44,867 bases of DNA, from the NCBI GenBank assembly GCA_027067975.1, contig JAMOUS010000124.1:1-44867 (forward strand), given 5' to 3'. Below the pieces are notes generated by a model. It had not been told where the DNA came from and ran no database searches. It saw only the letters and a list, made by a program, of their open reading frames with translations. The DNA comes from Bacteroidales bacterium. GTDB taxonomy: Bacteria; Bacteroidota; Bacteroidia; Bacteroidales; VadinHA17. This document shows positions 35,262-43,384 of this stretch, in pieces (position 1 is the first letter of the stretch; the number at the start of each line of letters is the position of its first letter). A program made the translations under genes and the position numbers.

Positions 35262-36715
35262 GACGGGTTGGGTTGGTTGGGTAAGACGGGAACCTCCTCT
35301 TTCCGGGTGAGGAGGCTCACGACGATGACGGCCATCAGGGCGGTCACGAACGAGGTGAAACGCACAGAGACAGCCTGATCGAGGAAGGTGATCTCCGACC
35401 AAACGACGGTGACGAGTGTGCCGGTGATCATGCCTGCGAGAACGCCCTGCCAGGTGGTCTTCTTCCATTTGAGCAGAAGGAGGAGGGCCGGCCCGAACGA
35501 AGCCCCCAGCCCCGACCAGGCATACGAGACCAGTCCAAAGACCAGCTTGGTGGAGGTGACGGCGATGACAAAGGCCATCACCCCCACGACCACGGTGATC
35601 AGACGGCTGAGGAAGAGGAGCCGCCTACCCGTCAGCTCACGGCGCAACGTGCGGTGGTAAAGGTCTTCGATCACCGACGAGGTGATCACCAGCAGCTGGC
35701 TGTCGGCGGTGGACATCATGGCGGCGATGGCGCCGGAGATGAAGATGCCGGCGAGCCAGGCCGGCAGGAAGTCGTTCGCCAGCGCCGGCATCACCTGCTC
35801 GACATCGCTGAAATGGCCTTCGCCATACATGGCCAGCCCCACCAGGCCGATGACGAAGGCGCCGGTGAAGGCGGGAACGGCCCAGGCGATGGCGATGCGG
35901 CGGCTGACCTTGATCTTCTCACTGTCGCGGATGGCCATGAAACGGGTAAGCAGGTGCGGCTGGCCCATGTACCCGAAAAACCAGCTGAGGCCGCCGATGA
36001 CGACACTCACCGCCGCCAGGCCTGTCGCCCCGCCGGTGAGGCTGGCATAATGCGGGCCGGCCTGATGCACCGCCTCCCGCAACGAATGCCCCGTCGCCGA
36101 GACCTCGAAGAGCCCGACCACCGGCAACACCACCAACGTGCCGATCATGATGATCCCCTGGATGAAATCGGTCCACGCCACCGCAAAAAAGCCCCCCATC
36201 ATGGTATAAAAGATGATCACCACCGCCCCGAGGACGATGCCCCAAAACTGCGGAATGCCAAAGGTGACAAAAAGCACCTTGCCCGCACCGTTGAACTGCG
36301 CCGCCAGATAGAAAGTGAAAAAGAAGACGATGATCAGCGACGAGACCAGCCGGATGAGATCGCCCCCCTGCCCGAGACGCTCGGAGAAAAAGTTGGGCAG
36401 GGTAATGGCATCGTACTTCTCCGACTGCACCCGCAGGTCTTTGGCGATGACAAACCAATAGAAGATGATGCCCAACACACACCCGAGGGCCGTCCACACA
36501 TGCAGGAAACCGGCGGCCAACGCCGCCCCGGGAAGCCCTACCAGCAGCCAAGCCGACTCGCCCGAGGCACGCTCGGAAAAAGCCACCACCCACGGGTTCA
36601 GTTTACGCCCCGCCAGAAAAAAATCTTTGTGCGATTTGTTCGAATGATAGGTGAGAAACCCCACCAGCAACACCAACAACAGGTAAATGATGAACCCCAG
36701 TAACGTGAAATTCAT
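35258..36715 (-). CDS. Sodium:solute symporter, PutP-like
   Basis: 485 residues with about 13 membrane segments of the SSS family. It begins MNFTLLGFIIYLLLVLLVGF, with FFLAGRKLNPWVVAFSERASGESAWLL (Na+ and substrate region of TM2), FYTMMGGFFAVAWTDFIQG and GGLSWFFGYMGQPHLLTRFM, which are close to the PutP proline transporter pattern. It would import proline or a related solute with Na+. The stop overlaps the start of the CHAT gene by 4 bases, so translation of the two is coupled, an unexpected partnership. A good -7 box lies about 40 bases upstream. The substrate is inferred, not proven; pantothenate and other SSS substrates are less likely. Confidence 0.85.
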   Translation of the reverse strand: MNFTLLGFIIYLLLVLLVGFLTYHSNKSHKDFFLAGRKLNPWVVAFSERASGESAWLLVGLPGAALAAGFLHVWTALGCVLGIIFYWFVIAKDLRVQSEKYDAITLPNFFSERLGQGGDLIRLVSSLIIVFFFTFYLAAQFNGAGKVLFVTFGIPQFWGIVLGAVVIIFYTMMGGFFAVAWTDFIQGIIMIGTLVVLPVVGLFEVSATGHSLREAVHQAGPHYASLTGGATGLAAVSVVIGGLSWFFGYMGQPHLLTRFMAIRDSEKIKVSRRIAIAWAVPAFTGAFVIGLVGLAMYGEGHFSDVEQVMPALANDFLPAWLAGIFISGAIAAMMSTADSQLLVITSSVIEDLYHRTLRRELTGRRLLFLSRLITVVVGVMAFVIAVTSTKLVFGLVSYAWSGLGASFGPALLLLLKWKKTTWQGVLAGMITGTLVTVVWSEITFLDQAVSVRFTSFVTALMAVIVVSLLTRKEEVPVLPNQPNPS

Positions 36716-36753
36716 GACTGTCGCACTTTTCGTTCGTTACCCCAGCTGAAAAA

Positions 36754-36761
36754 CAAACTTA
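36754..36761 (-). promoter_or_regulatory. -7 box of the symporter-CHAT operon
   Basis: On the minus strand TAAGTTTG fits TAnnTTTG exactly, 39 bases before the symporter ATG. The expected -33 position falls at the foot of the hairpin at 36778-36806 and shows no TTTG. Confidence 0.45.
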
Positions 36762-36777
36762 AAAATAAAAAAAAAGC

Positions 36778-36806
36778 AGAGGGGACCCTCATGGCCCCCT
36801 CTTTTT
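36778..36806. terminator. Bidirectional-looking intrinsic terminator between divergent genes
   Basis: AGAGGGG (36778) pairs with CCCCTCT (36796-36802), extended inside by CC/GG after one mismatch, loop CTCAT. A T run follows on the plus strand (36802-36806) and nine Ts follow on the minus strand after GC. It is placed between two genes that point away from it, so it does not end either one. Confidence 0.75.
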
Positions 36807-36902
36807 GTTAACCTACTCATAAACCCCGCGAAAAAACCTACTGCTTTCACTTTTATAGACGAAAAATAACCCGATTTGTTTCATCCCTCTCGGAAAATAT
36901 TT

Positions 36903-36937
36903 TTTGTTCCTCGCATCTTTCATATTTCTTAACTTTG
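36903..36937 (+). promoter_or_regulatory. Promoter of the GldA-like gene, with Shine-Dalgarno-like leader
   Basis: TTTG at 36903-36906, 23-nt spacer, TAACTTTG at 36930-36937. The short leader contains AAGGAG at 36951-36956, 6 bases before the ATG, unusual for this phylum. Confidence 0.65.
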
Positions 36938-36962
36938 GGATCGATAAAATAAGGAGCAGGGG

Positions 36963-37889
36963 ATGTCGATCACGGTACGCAATGTCACGAAGTGGTATGG
37001 TCAGCAGAAGGCGCTGGACAATGTCTCCTTCACGGTGGAGGAGGGGCATGTCACCGGCTTTCTGGGACCGAACGGAGCGGGGAAGTCGACGATGATGAAG
37101 ATCATCACCGGCTTTCTGCCGCCCAGTGCGGGTGAGGTGCGGGTGAACGGTCTGGAGGTACGCGCCCACCTGCTGGAGGTGCGTAAGATGATCGGCTACT
37201 TGCCCGAGCACAATCCCCTCTATCCGGAGATGTACGTGCGGGAATACCTGCACTATGTGGCGGGCATCTACCGTCTGGGACGGCGCAGCCGCAAGCGGGT
37301 GGAAGAGATCATCGAACTGACGGGCCTGGGACCGGAACAGCACAAACAGATCGGCTCGCTCTCGAAAGGCTACCGTCAGCGTGTGGGGCTGGCCCAGGCG
37401 CTCATCCACGACCCGCAGGTGCTCATCCTCGACGAACCCACCTCCGGCCTCGACCCCAACCAGATCGTCGAGATCCGTGAGCTGATCAAAAAACTGGGCA
37501 GGGAAAAGACCATCCTCCTCTCCACCCATATCATGCAGGAGGTGGAAGCCATCTGCGACCGGGTGATCATCATTCACCGCGGCCGCATCATCGCCGACGA
37601 GTCGGAACGCTCGCTGGTGACACTGCAAAAGGAACAAACTCACTTCACCCTGCAGGTGGAGTTCAGCGGGAGTGTCCCCGCCCGCCTCCTGGAACAGCTC
37701 CCAAAGGTACTGGCCGTGGAGGAGGAGGGCCCCGGGACCTTCACCCTCCACTGCGAAGAGGATCTCCGCGAAGAGATCTTCCGCCTGGCCGTGCGCGAAG
37801 GCCTCACCCTGCGGGGCCTGGCCCTCGCCGGCCGGAACCTCGAAGATGTCTTCCGCGAACTCACCTCCCGCACCCCCTACGAGGCGTAA
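36963..37889 (+). CDS. gldA: ABC transporter ATP-binding protein, GldA-like
   Basis: 308 residues. Walker A is GPNGAGKST at about residue 36, the signature is LSKGYRQRVGLAQAL, Walker B is VLILDEPTSGLDPNQ and the switch His is STHIMQE. A C-terminal extension of about 80 residues (FTLQVEFSG to the end) is typical of GldA and other DrrA-type exporter ATPases. In gliding Bacteroidetes GldA works with the membrane proteins GldF and GldG, but many non-gliding relatives carry homologues of unknown role. No permease gene is next to it; the next gene is metK. The gldA symbol is by resemblance only, and a general ABC-2 exporter ATPase is the safe call. Confidence 0.85.
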   Translation: MSITVRNVTKWYGQQKALDNVSFTVEEGHVTGFLGPNGAGKSTMMKIITGFLPPSAGEVRVNGLEVRAHLLEVRKMIGYLPEHNPLYPEMYVREYLHYVAGIYRLGRRSRKRVEEIIELTGLGPEQHKQIGSLSKGYRQRVGLAQALIHDPQVLILDEPTSGLDPNQIVEIRELIKKLGREKTILLSTHIMQEVEAICDRVIIIHRGRIIADESERSLVTLQKEQTHFTLQVEFSGSVPARLLEQLPKVLAVEEEGPGTFTLHCEEDLREEIFRLAVREGLTLRGLALAGRNLEDVFRELTSRTPYEA

Positions 37890-37903
37890 AAAAGCTGCGG
37901 CGT

Positions 37904-37934
37904 TTTGTTATCTGGCACATTTTCATTTCCTTTG
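37904..37934 (+). promoter_or_regulatory. Promoter of the metK leader
   Basis: TTTG at 37904-37907, 19-nt spacer, TTCCTTTG at 37927-37934 (one mismatch to TAnnTTTG). It would start transcription at about 37939, exactly at the 5' arm of the SAM-II-like element. Confidence 0.6.
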
Positions 37935-37937
37935 CCT

Positions 37938-37990
37938 CCTGTGGAAAGATTTGGCTGATTGCAACCACGGAAAAAAATGCTAAAACAGTG
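37938..37990 (+). ncRNA. SAM-II-like riboswitch upstream of metK
   Basis: A stem CC(T)GTGG/CCACGG encloses a loop with GATTTGGCTG and ATTGCAA, followed by an A-rich stretch and TGCTAAAACAG. This is the SAM-II order: P1 arm, GATTTgg-C-G, TTGCA, P1 arm, then GCTAAA. The loop word GCTG can pair with CAGT after GCTAAAA, giving the H-type pseudoknot of this class. SAM-II binds SAM and usually blocks translation. Judged from memory of the class, not from a covariance search. Confidence 0.7.
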
Positions 37991-38001
37991 TTCCCCACCT
38001 G

Positions 38002-38028
38002 CAACCCGGCCTTCCTTTCCCGGTGTTG
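38002..38028 (+). other. Hairpin in the metK leader
   Basis: CAACCCGG pairs with CCGG(T)GTTG, 8 bp with one bulged T and a loop of about 10 pyrimidines, between the SAM-II-like element and the metK start. No T run follows. It may take part in the riboswitch output. Confidence 0.5.
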
Positions 38029-38052
38029 TCAAACCTTAAAAAAATAACGATC

Positions 38053-39396
38053 ATGCCTTATCTCTTTACATCCGAATCCGTCTCGGAAGGTCATCCCGAC
38101 AAGGTGGCCGACCAGATCTCCGATGCTTTGTTGGATGAGTTCCTGCGCCAGGATCCCGAATCGAAGGTCGCCTGTGAGACCATGGTGACCACCGGCCTGG
38201 TGTTCGTGGGCGGCGAGGTGAAGACCGAAGCCTGGGTGAACATCCAGAACGTCGTGCGCGAGGTGATTCGCGACATCGGCTACACTAAGGCGGAATACCG
38301 TTTCGATGCCGACTCGTGCGGCATCATTTCGGCCATCCACGAACAGAGCCCCGACATCAACCAGGGGGTTGAAAAAGAGAACGAAGAGGAACAGGGCGCC
38401 GGCGACCAGGGGATGATGTTCGGCTATGCCAACCGCGACATGGACAACTACATGCCCATGGCCGTCGAGGTGGCCCACCTGCTGCTGCGTGAGCTGGCCG
38501 CCATCCGCAAGGAGGGCAAGGTGATGACCTACCTGCGCCCCGACTCCAAGTCGCAGGTGACCATCGAATACGATGACGACGGCACCCCCATTCGTATCGA
38601 CACCCTTCTGATCTCTACACAGCATGATGAGTTCGTCATCCCCAAGGACGGCTCGCCCGAGGCGGCGGAGATCGCCCAGAAGGCGATGCAGGACAAGATC
38701 CGCGAAGATATCGAGGAATATCTCATCCCGCGTGTGCGGAAGAAGTGCCCCGAACGCATCCGCCATCTTTTTGAGAACGGCTACAAGCTGATCGTCAACC
38801 CTACGGGCAAGTTCGTCATCGGCGGTCCGCACGGCGACACGGGCCTGACGGGCCGCAAGATCATCGTCGACACTTACGGCGGCAAGGGCGCTCACGGCGG
38901 CGGAGCCTTCTCGGGCAAAGACTCCTCGAAGGTCGACCGTTCGGCGGCCTACGCCGCCCGCCATATCGCCAAGAACATGGTGGCTGCCGGCATTGCCGAT
39001 GAGGTGCTCGTCCAACTGGCCTACGCCATCGGCATTGCCGAACCGGTAGGTGTCTTCGTCAATACGTACGGGACAGCCAAAGTGAAGGACACCGACGGCA
39101 ACATCCTCAGCGACGGTGCCATCGCACAGAAGATCAAAGAGATCTTCGACCTGCGCCCCTACGCCATCGTGAAACGCTTCGGACTGAAAAACCCGGTGTT
39201 CCGCGTCACCTCCACCTACGGCCATTTCGGCCGCGAACCTTACACCGACGAGGTGGAGGTGGCCTACAATACCCACCAGGACATCATCACCCGCGTGGTC
39301 GACGGCAAGGAACGCCACTTTAAAAAAGTGGAATTCTTCGCCTGGGAAAAACTCGATTATGTAGACACCCTGAAAGAGGCTTTCGGTCTGCGGTGA
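38053..39396 (+). CDS. metK: S-adenosylmethionine synthase
   Basis: 447 residues. It makes SAM from methionine and ATP. The start [28 protein letters not shown] holds the ATP-binding His, then [44 protein letters not shown] and [19 protein letters not shown], all MetK signatures. It is longer than the usual 380-400 residues; an acidic insert (EKENEEEQ) before GAGDQG and a longer middle are seen in Bacteroidetes forms. ATG at 38053 matches the family start; the 38023 start is not. A SAM-II-like element precedes it, and GNAT and HAD genes follow in the same operon. Confidence 0.96.
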   Translation: MPYLFTSESVSEGHPDKVADQISDALLDEFLRQDPESKVACETMVTTGLVFVGGEVKTEAWVNIQNVVREVIRDIGYTKAEYRFDADSCGIISAIHEQSPDINQGVEKENEEEQGAGDQGMMFGYANRDMDNYMPMAVEVAHLLLRELAAIRKEGKVMTYLRPDSKSQVTIEYDDDGTPIRIDTLLISTQHDEFVIPKDGSPEAAEIAQKAMQDKIREDIEEYLIPRVRKKCPERIRHLFENGYKLIVNPTGKFVIGGPHGDTGLTGRKIIVDTYGGKGAHGGGAFSGKDSSKVDRSAAYAARHIAKNMVAAGIADEVLVQLAYAIGIAEPVGVFVNTYGTAKVKDTDGNILSDGAIAQKIKEIFDLRPYAIVKRFGLKNPVFRVTSTYGHFGREPYTDEVEVAYNTHQDIITRVVDGKERHFKKVEFFAWEKLDYVDTLKEAFGLR

Positions 39397-39402
39397 TCCG
39401 AT

Positions 39403-40614
39403 ATGCCGGGAAGATTTCAAATCCGGGAGGTGAAGGACACGGCGGAGGAGAAGGCATTCCTCCGGGTGCCCCTGCATATCTACCGTGACGATCCCCACTG
39501 GATCCGACCGCTTGACCAGGACATCCGGGATGTTTTCGACCCCCGCCGCAACAAGATGTTCCGCCAGGGCGAGGCGGTGCGCTGGTTGTTGCATGACGGC
39601 CACGGCCAGGCCGTAGGGCGCGTGGCTGCATTCATCAACCGCCCTGCAGCACGGAAATATGCTTATCCCGTGGGAGGGATGGGCTTCTTCGAATGCATCC
39701 GCGACCGGGAGGCGGCCTTCACCCTCTTCGATGCCTGCCGTCACTGGCTCGAAGAACGGAGGATGAAGGCCATGGACGGCCCTATCAACTTCGGCGAACG
39801 CGACCGTTTCTGGGGCCTCCTCGTGGAAGGATTCACCGAGCCCGGCTACGGAGTCAACTACAACCCGCCCTATTACAAAGAGCTCTTCGAGGCTTACGGG
39901 TTCCGCGAATATTTCGGCCAGCTCATCTACCACCGCACCGTCGAGAAGGGGGCCCTGCAGCCGGCCATGCTTGAGCGCGCACAGCGACTGCTGAAAAACC
40001 CGGACTATTCGTTCAGCTATCTTCCCCGCCAAAAGATGGACCAGCTGCCCGCCATGGTGCGTGCCATCTTCAACAAAGCCTGGGCCCACTTTCCCGGCGT
40101 TCCTCGGATGAGCGAAGGCCAGGCACGCCACCTCTTTAAGACCCTCCGCCCCATCCTCGACGAAAAACTGCTGTGGTTCGGTTATTACAAGGACGAGCCT
40201 ATCTCCTTCTTTCTGATGATCCCCGAGATCAACCAGATCCTCAAACATATGAACGGCCGTATCCATCTGCTCAACAAGCTCCGTTTCCTCTGGTATAAGG
40301 ATGTGCAAAAGGTGATCACCAAAGCGGTGGGCCTCCTTTTCGGGGTGGTGCCCGAACATCGCGGCAAAGGGGTGGAAGCCGCCATGATCTACGAATTCTC
40401 GAAGATCGCCTATTCCGAGAACTTCCAATACAAGGAGTTGGAGATGAACTGGATCGCCGACTACAACCCGCCGATGAACAAGGTGCTGCGCCAGATCGGC
40501 GCTACCGTCACCAAACGGCTTGCCACCTACCGCTACCTCTTCGACCCGGCGATCCCCTTCGAAAGGGCAGCCCTGGTCAACACCGGCAAAAGAAAAAAAG
40601 AAGATGGAAAATAA
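39403..40614 (+). CDS. GNAT-fold acyltransferase-like protein, about 400 residues
   Basis: 403 residues. The C-terminal half has a GNAT core with the acetyl-CoA-binding motif GVVPEHRGKGVEAAMIYEF (R/Q-x-x-G-x-G/A type). The N-terminal half (IREVKDTAEEKAFLRVPLHIY, then MKAMDGPINFGERDRFWGLLVEGF) resembles the GNAT-like proteins of this length common in Bacteroidetes. The substrate is unknown. It starts 6 bases after metK and its last 11 bases overlap the HAD gene, so it shares the metK transcript and probably its SAM control. Why an acyltransferase travels with metK is not clear. Confidence 0.8.
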   Translation: MPGRFQIREVKDTAEEKAFLRVPLHIYRDDPHWIRPLDQDIRDVFDPRRNKMFRQGEAVRWLLHDGHGQAVGRVAAFINRPAARKYAYPVGGMGFFECIRDREAAFTLFDACRHWLEERRMKAMDGPINFGERDRFWGLLVEGFTEPGYGVNYNPPYYKELFEAYGFREYFGQLIYHRTVEKGALQPAMLERAQRLLKNPDYSFSYLPRQKMDQLPAMVRAIFNKAWAHFPGVPRMSEGQARHLFKTLRPILDEKLLWFGYYKDEPISFFLMIPEINQILKHMNGRIHLLNKLRFLWYKDVQKVITKAVGLLFGVVPEHRGKGVEAAMIYEFSKIAYSENFQYKELEMNWIADYNPPMNKVLRQIGATVTKRLATYRYLFDPAIPFERAALVNTGKRKKEDGK

Positions 40615-41263
40615 ACCTCCCCTGCGGGCGGTCGTCTGGGACTGGAACGGCACGCTGCTCGACGATGTACATGTCAGCCTGCTGAGCGTCAACCAGGAAC
40701 TGGAGGCCCGCGGCCTGCCTCCCATCAGCCGGGAATATTACCGGCAACATTTCGACTTTCCGGTCAAGGACTTCTACAAAAAACTGGGAATCAACTTCAG
40801 CCGCGACAACTTCGACGCCATGTCGGAACGTTTCCTGCAGACCTATTTCCGCAACCTCGGCAACGCTTCCCTCCATGAGGGAGCCGTGGAAACCCTCAAG
40901 ATGCTGCAACAGCACGGCATCCCCCAATATGTGCTGTCGGCCATGGAACAGAAACGGCTGGAAAAGATGCTGGAGGATTATGGCATCTCGGGTTTTTTCA
41001 AAAGCATTGCCGGATCAAAGGATATCTATGCCGACGGAAAACTGGCAGCCGGGAAAGAGCTGATCCAGAAAGAGGCCATCGATCCGGCCTCTGCCTGGAT
41101 GGTGGGCGACACCACCCACGATCTGGAGGTGGCCCGGGAATTGGGGCTGCAATGCGCCCTTCTCGCCTGCGGCCACCAAACCCGCAAACGCCTCATAAAA
41201 GTCCATCCCCTCGTCTTCGACCATTTTTCCGAACTGAAAAACTTCTTCCTTTCCCTGCTCTGA
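40604..41263 (+). CDS. HAD family hydrolase (phosphoglycolate phosphatase-like)
   Basis: 219 residues of the HAD superfamily with a C1 cap. Motif I is VVWDWNGTLLDD, with Asn where most have Asp (DxDGT); the first Asp, the nucleophile, is present. Motif II Ser/Thr is near YVLSAMEQ, motif III Lys lies around AGKELIQKE and motif IV is MVGDTTHDLEVA. Such enzymes dephosphorylate small phosphates, but the substrate is unknown. The ATG at 40604 overlaps the GNAT gene by 11 bases; the 40520 start is within that gene. It is the last gene of the metK operon. Confidence 0.87.
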   Translation: MENKPPLRAVVWDWNGTLLDDVHVSLLSVNQELEARGLPPISREYYRQHFDFPVKDFYKKLGINFSRDNFDAMSERFLQTYFRNLGNASLHEGAVETLKMLQQHGIPQYVLSAMEQKRLEKMLEDYGISGFFKSIAGSKDIYADGKLAAGKELIQKEAIDPASAWMVGDTTHDLEVARELGLQCALLACGHQTRKRLIKVHPLVFDHFSELKNFFLSLL

Positions 41264-41316
41264 ACCGGCCCCCGACCCTTCCTTTTCCCATCAACCGAAC
41301 CATGTCGATTTTGAAG

Positions 41317-41360
41317 TAAACGTAGGAAACTATTTATATTTTTTTTGTTTCCTAAGTTTA
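41317..41360. promoter_or_regulatory. Near-perfect inverted repeat in the TetR promoter (candidate operator)
   Basis: TAAACGTAGGAAAC (41317-41330) and GTTTCCTAAGTTTA (41347-41360) are reverse complements in 13 of 14 positions, with a 16-nt AT-only spacer. The arms are 30 bp apart, centre to centre, and the right arm begins at the -33 element and covers the promoter spacer. Confidence 0.75.
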
Positions 41361-41375
41361 TTGTTGGTAACTTTG
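41344..41375 (+). promoter_or_regulatory. Promoter of the TetR-efflux operon
   Basis: TTTG at 41344-41347, 20-nt spacer, TAACTTTG at 41368-41375, an exact fit to the Bacteroidetes promoter. The transcript would start near 41382, 13 bases before the ATG. Confidence 0.8.
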
Positions 41376-41394
41376 CACCTGAAATTCTACCAAC

Positions 41395-42036
41395 ATGGAG
41401 CAGAACCTGAAAAAAAGGATCGTGGAGAAAGCCGCCGAGCTCTACAACAAAGTGGGCATACGGAACATCACCATGGACGATGTATGCCACGAGCTGGGGA
41501 TCTCCAAGAAAACACTCTATCAGTACATCACCGACAAGAAAGAACTGGTCAGGGAAGTATGTGAAATGGAGATGCAGCGCCGGCGGGAAGCTTTCGAAGC
41601 GATCCGCCGCAGCGGCCTCAATGCCATCGAAGAGATCTTTGAGGTGAACAAACTGGTGCTCAGACTTATCAAAAGCTACAATCCCACCAAGTTCTTCGAC
41701 CTGAAAAAGCACTATCCCGACATCTACCAGAAGATCCGGAAAGGGCAACGGGAAAACATGTTCCGTTCGATGGTTGCCAACATCCGGAAAGGGAAGGAGG
41801 AAGGACTTTTCCGGAAAGATGTGGACGAGGAGGTGATCGCCAAGCTCTACATGAGCCATACGGAATATCCGCTTGAGAGCGACCTGCTCACTCCGGAGGA
41901 GTTCACCTCTCCCCGTTTCATCATCCAGGCGTTCCTTTACCATGTTCACGGCATCGCGAACGAGAAAGGGAAGGAACTGATCGACAAATATTCCCGACAA
42001 ATGCGGCAAAATGACGACCATTATGAGCTGGCATAA
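41395..42036 (+). CDS. TetR/AcrR family regulator of the efflux operon
   Basis: 213 residues. The N-terminal HTH is IVEKAAELYNKVGIRNITMDDVCHELGISKKTLYQYITDKKELV, followed by a helical ligand-binding domain. It is first in an operon with TolC, HlyD and RND genes, and overlaps the TolC gene start by 26 bases. The inverted repeat over its own promoter suggests that it represses the whole operon and is released by a pump substrate. The short leader (about 13 nt) leaves little room for other control. The ligand is unknown. Confidence 0.93.
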   Translation: MEQNLKKRIVEKAAELYNKVGIRNITMDDVCHELGISKKTLYQYITDKKELVREVCEMEMQRRREAFEAIRRSGLNAIEEIFEVNKLVLRLIKSYNPTKFFDLKKHYPDIYQKIRKGQRENMFRSMVANIRKGKEEGLFRKDVDEEVIAKLYMSHTEYPLESDLLTPEEFTSPRFIIQAFLYHVHGIANEKGKELIDKYSRQMRQNDDHYELA

Positions 42037-43378
42037 AAGAAAGATCCTGTGGGGATCGTGGCTTCTGTTGTCGTTCACCTGCCTGCCGGTGCAGGCCCAA
42101 CAGGATACGGTGTACAGTTTCTCCCTGAAGGAAGCCCAGGACCATGCCGTGCAATACAACCTGACGGTGAAGACCAGCCGAAAGGACCTGGAGCATGCCA
42201 ACCAACAGATCAAGCAGTTCCTGGCCACGGGGCTCCCCCAGGTGAATTCCAACCTCAACTACCAGGACAATCTGGTGCTCCGTACCACCCTGATGCCCGA
42301 CTTCATCCACGGCAATCCCGACAACAAGATCCCGGTCCAGTTCGGCAGTCAGCATACGGCCGATTTTGGCGTCGGCGTGAGCCAAATGGTCTTCAACGGC
42401 CCCTTCATCGTCGGCCTCGAAGCCACCAAGATCCTGCGCAAGCTCAACGAACAAAACGTGGTCAAGACCGAGACCGATATCCGTGAGACGGTGGCCCGGA
42501 CCTACTACCTCGTGCTCCTCGGCCGCAAAACAGCCGGCGTGATCGAGGAGAACCTCCGCAACATGAAGAAGACCCTGGAAGATACCCGCAAAATGTACGA
42601 AGCAGGCTTCACTGATGACATCGCTGTCGATCAGTTGCAGGTGTCGGTCACCTCGCTCGAGAACGCCGTAAAATCCGCCTGGCGGCAGGTGGCTGCCTCA
42701 GAGCGCCTGCTGAAGTTCCAGATGGGTCTCGACCTCGACACCCCCATCCGCCTTACCGATTCGCTCGACAACCTGATCGCAGCGATCGATGTGCCCTCGA
42801 TCATGGTAAAACCCTTCCGTCTCGACAGCCAGATCGAATACCAGGTGGCTTCCACGCGCGAGGAGCTGGCCGCCATCAACCTCAAGAAGGAGAAGTTCAT
42901 GTACATGCCTACCATCAACGCCAACTACATGAACCAGTGGTCGGCCATGCGCAACACCTTCTCTTTCTTCGATCCCAATGAAAAATGGTACCACTCCTCG
43001 TTCCTGGGCATCAGCGTGGCCATCCCGATCTTCAGCAGCGGCATGCGCAAGGCCAATGTAGGTATGCGGCGCATTGAGCTCGAGAAGGCCTCGATCAACA
43101 AGGAGTTGCTCTCTGAAAACCTGCAGCTGCAATACCAGCAGGCACGCGATGCGCTCATCACCGCCTGGGAGAACTTCCAAGCCCAGCAGAAGAACGTCGA
43201 ACTGGCCCGCAAGGTGGTGGACAAGACACGGGTGAAGGTGTCGCTGGGCACCGCCTCCAGCCTCGATCTCACCCAGGTGAACAACCAGTATCTCGATACC
43301 CAGACCCGCTATTTCACCGCCATGATCGAACTGCTTAAAGCCAAGATCCACCTCGACCGTATGCTCAACCAACTGTAA
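42011..43378 (+). CDS. TolC family outer membrane efflux protein
   Basis: 455 residues. Signal peptide (WGSWLLLSFTCLPVQAQQ) then two TolC-type repeats rich in long amphipathic helices (HAVQYNLTVKTSRKDLEHANQQIKQF; ELLSENLQLQYQQARDALITAWENFQAQQKNVELARKVV). The closing block VSLGTASSLDLTQVNNQYLDTQTRYF is typical of outer membrane efflux proteins. It would form the outer-membrane channel and periplasmic tunnel as a trimer. It starts within the end of the TetR gene (42011; 42023 is an alternative ATG giving a shorter leader) and ends just before the HlyD gene, in the usual Bacteroidetes order TetR-TolC-HlyD-RND. Confidence 0.92.
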   Translation: MTTIMSWHKRKILWGSWLLLSFTCLPVQAQQDTVYSFSLKEAQDHAVQYNLTVKTSRKDLEHANQQIKQFLATGLPQVNSNLNYQDNLVLRTTLMPDFIHGNPDNKIPVQFGSQHTADFGVGVSQMVFNGPFIVGLEATKILRKLNEQNVVKTETDIRETVARTYYLVLLGRKTAGVIEENLRNMKKTLEDTRKMYEAGFTDDIAVDQLQVSVTSLENAVKSAWRQVAASERLLKFQMGLDLDTPIRLTDSLDNLIAAIDVPSIMVKPFRLDSQIEYQVASTREELAAINLKKEKFMYMPTINANYMNQWSAMRNTFSFFDPNEKWYHSSFLGISVAIPIFSSGMRKANVGMRRIELEKASINKELLSENLQLQYQQARDALITAWENFQAQQKNVELARKVVDKTRVKVSLGTASSLDLTQVNNQYLDTQTRYFTAMIELLKAKIHLDRMLNQL

Positions 43379-43384
43379 ACCCTC

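Noticed and set aside
38029-40725. 898-aa minus-strand ORF over metK and the GNAT gene
   Set aside because: Spans two clear genes antisense; composition of a GC-rich shadow, no motif.
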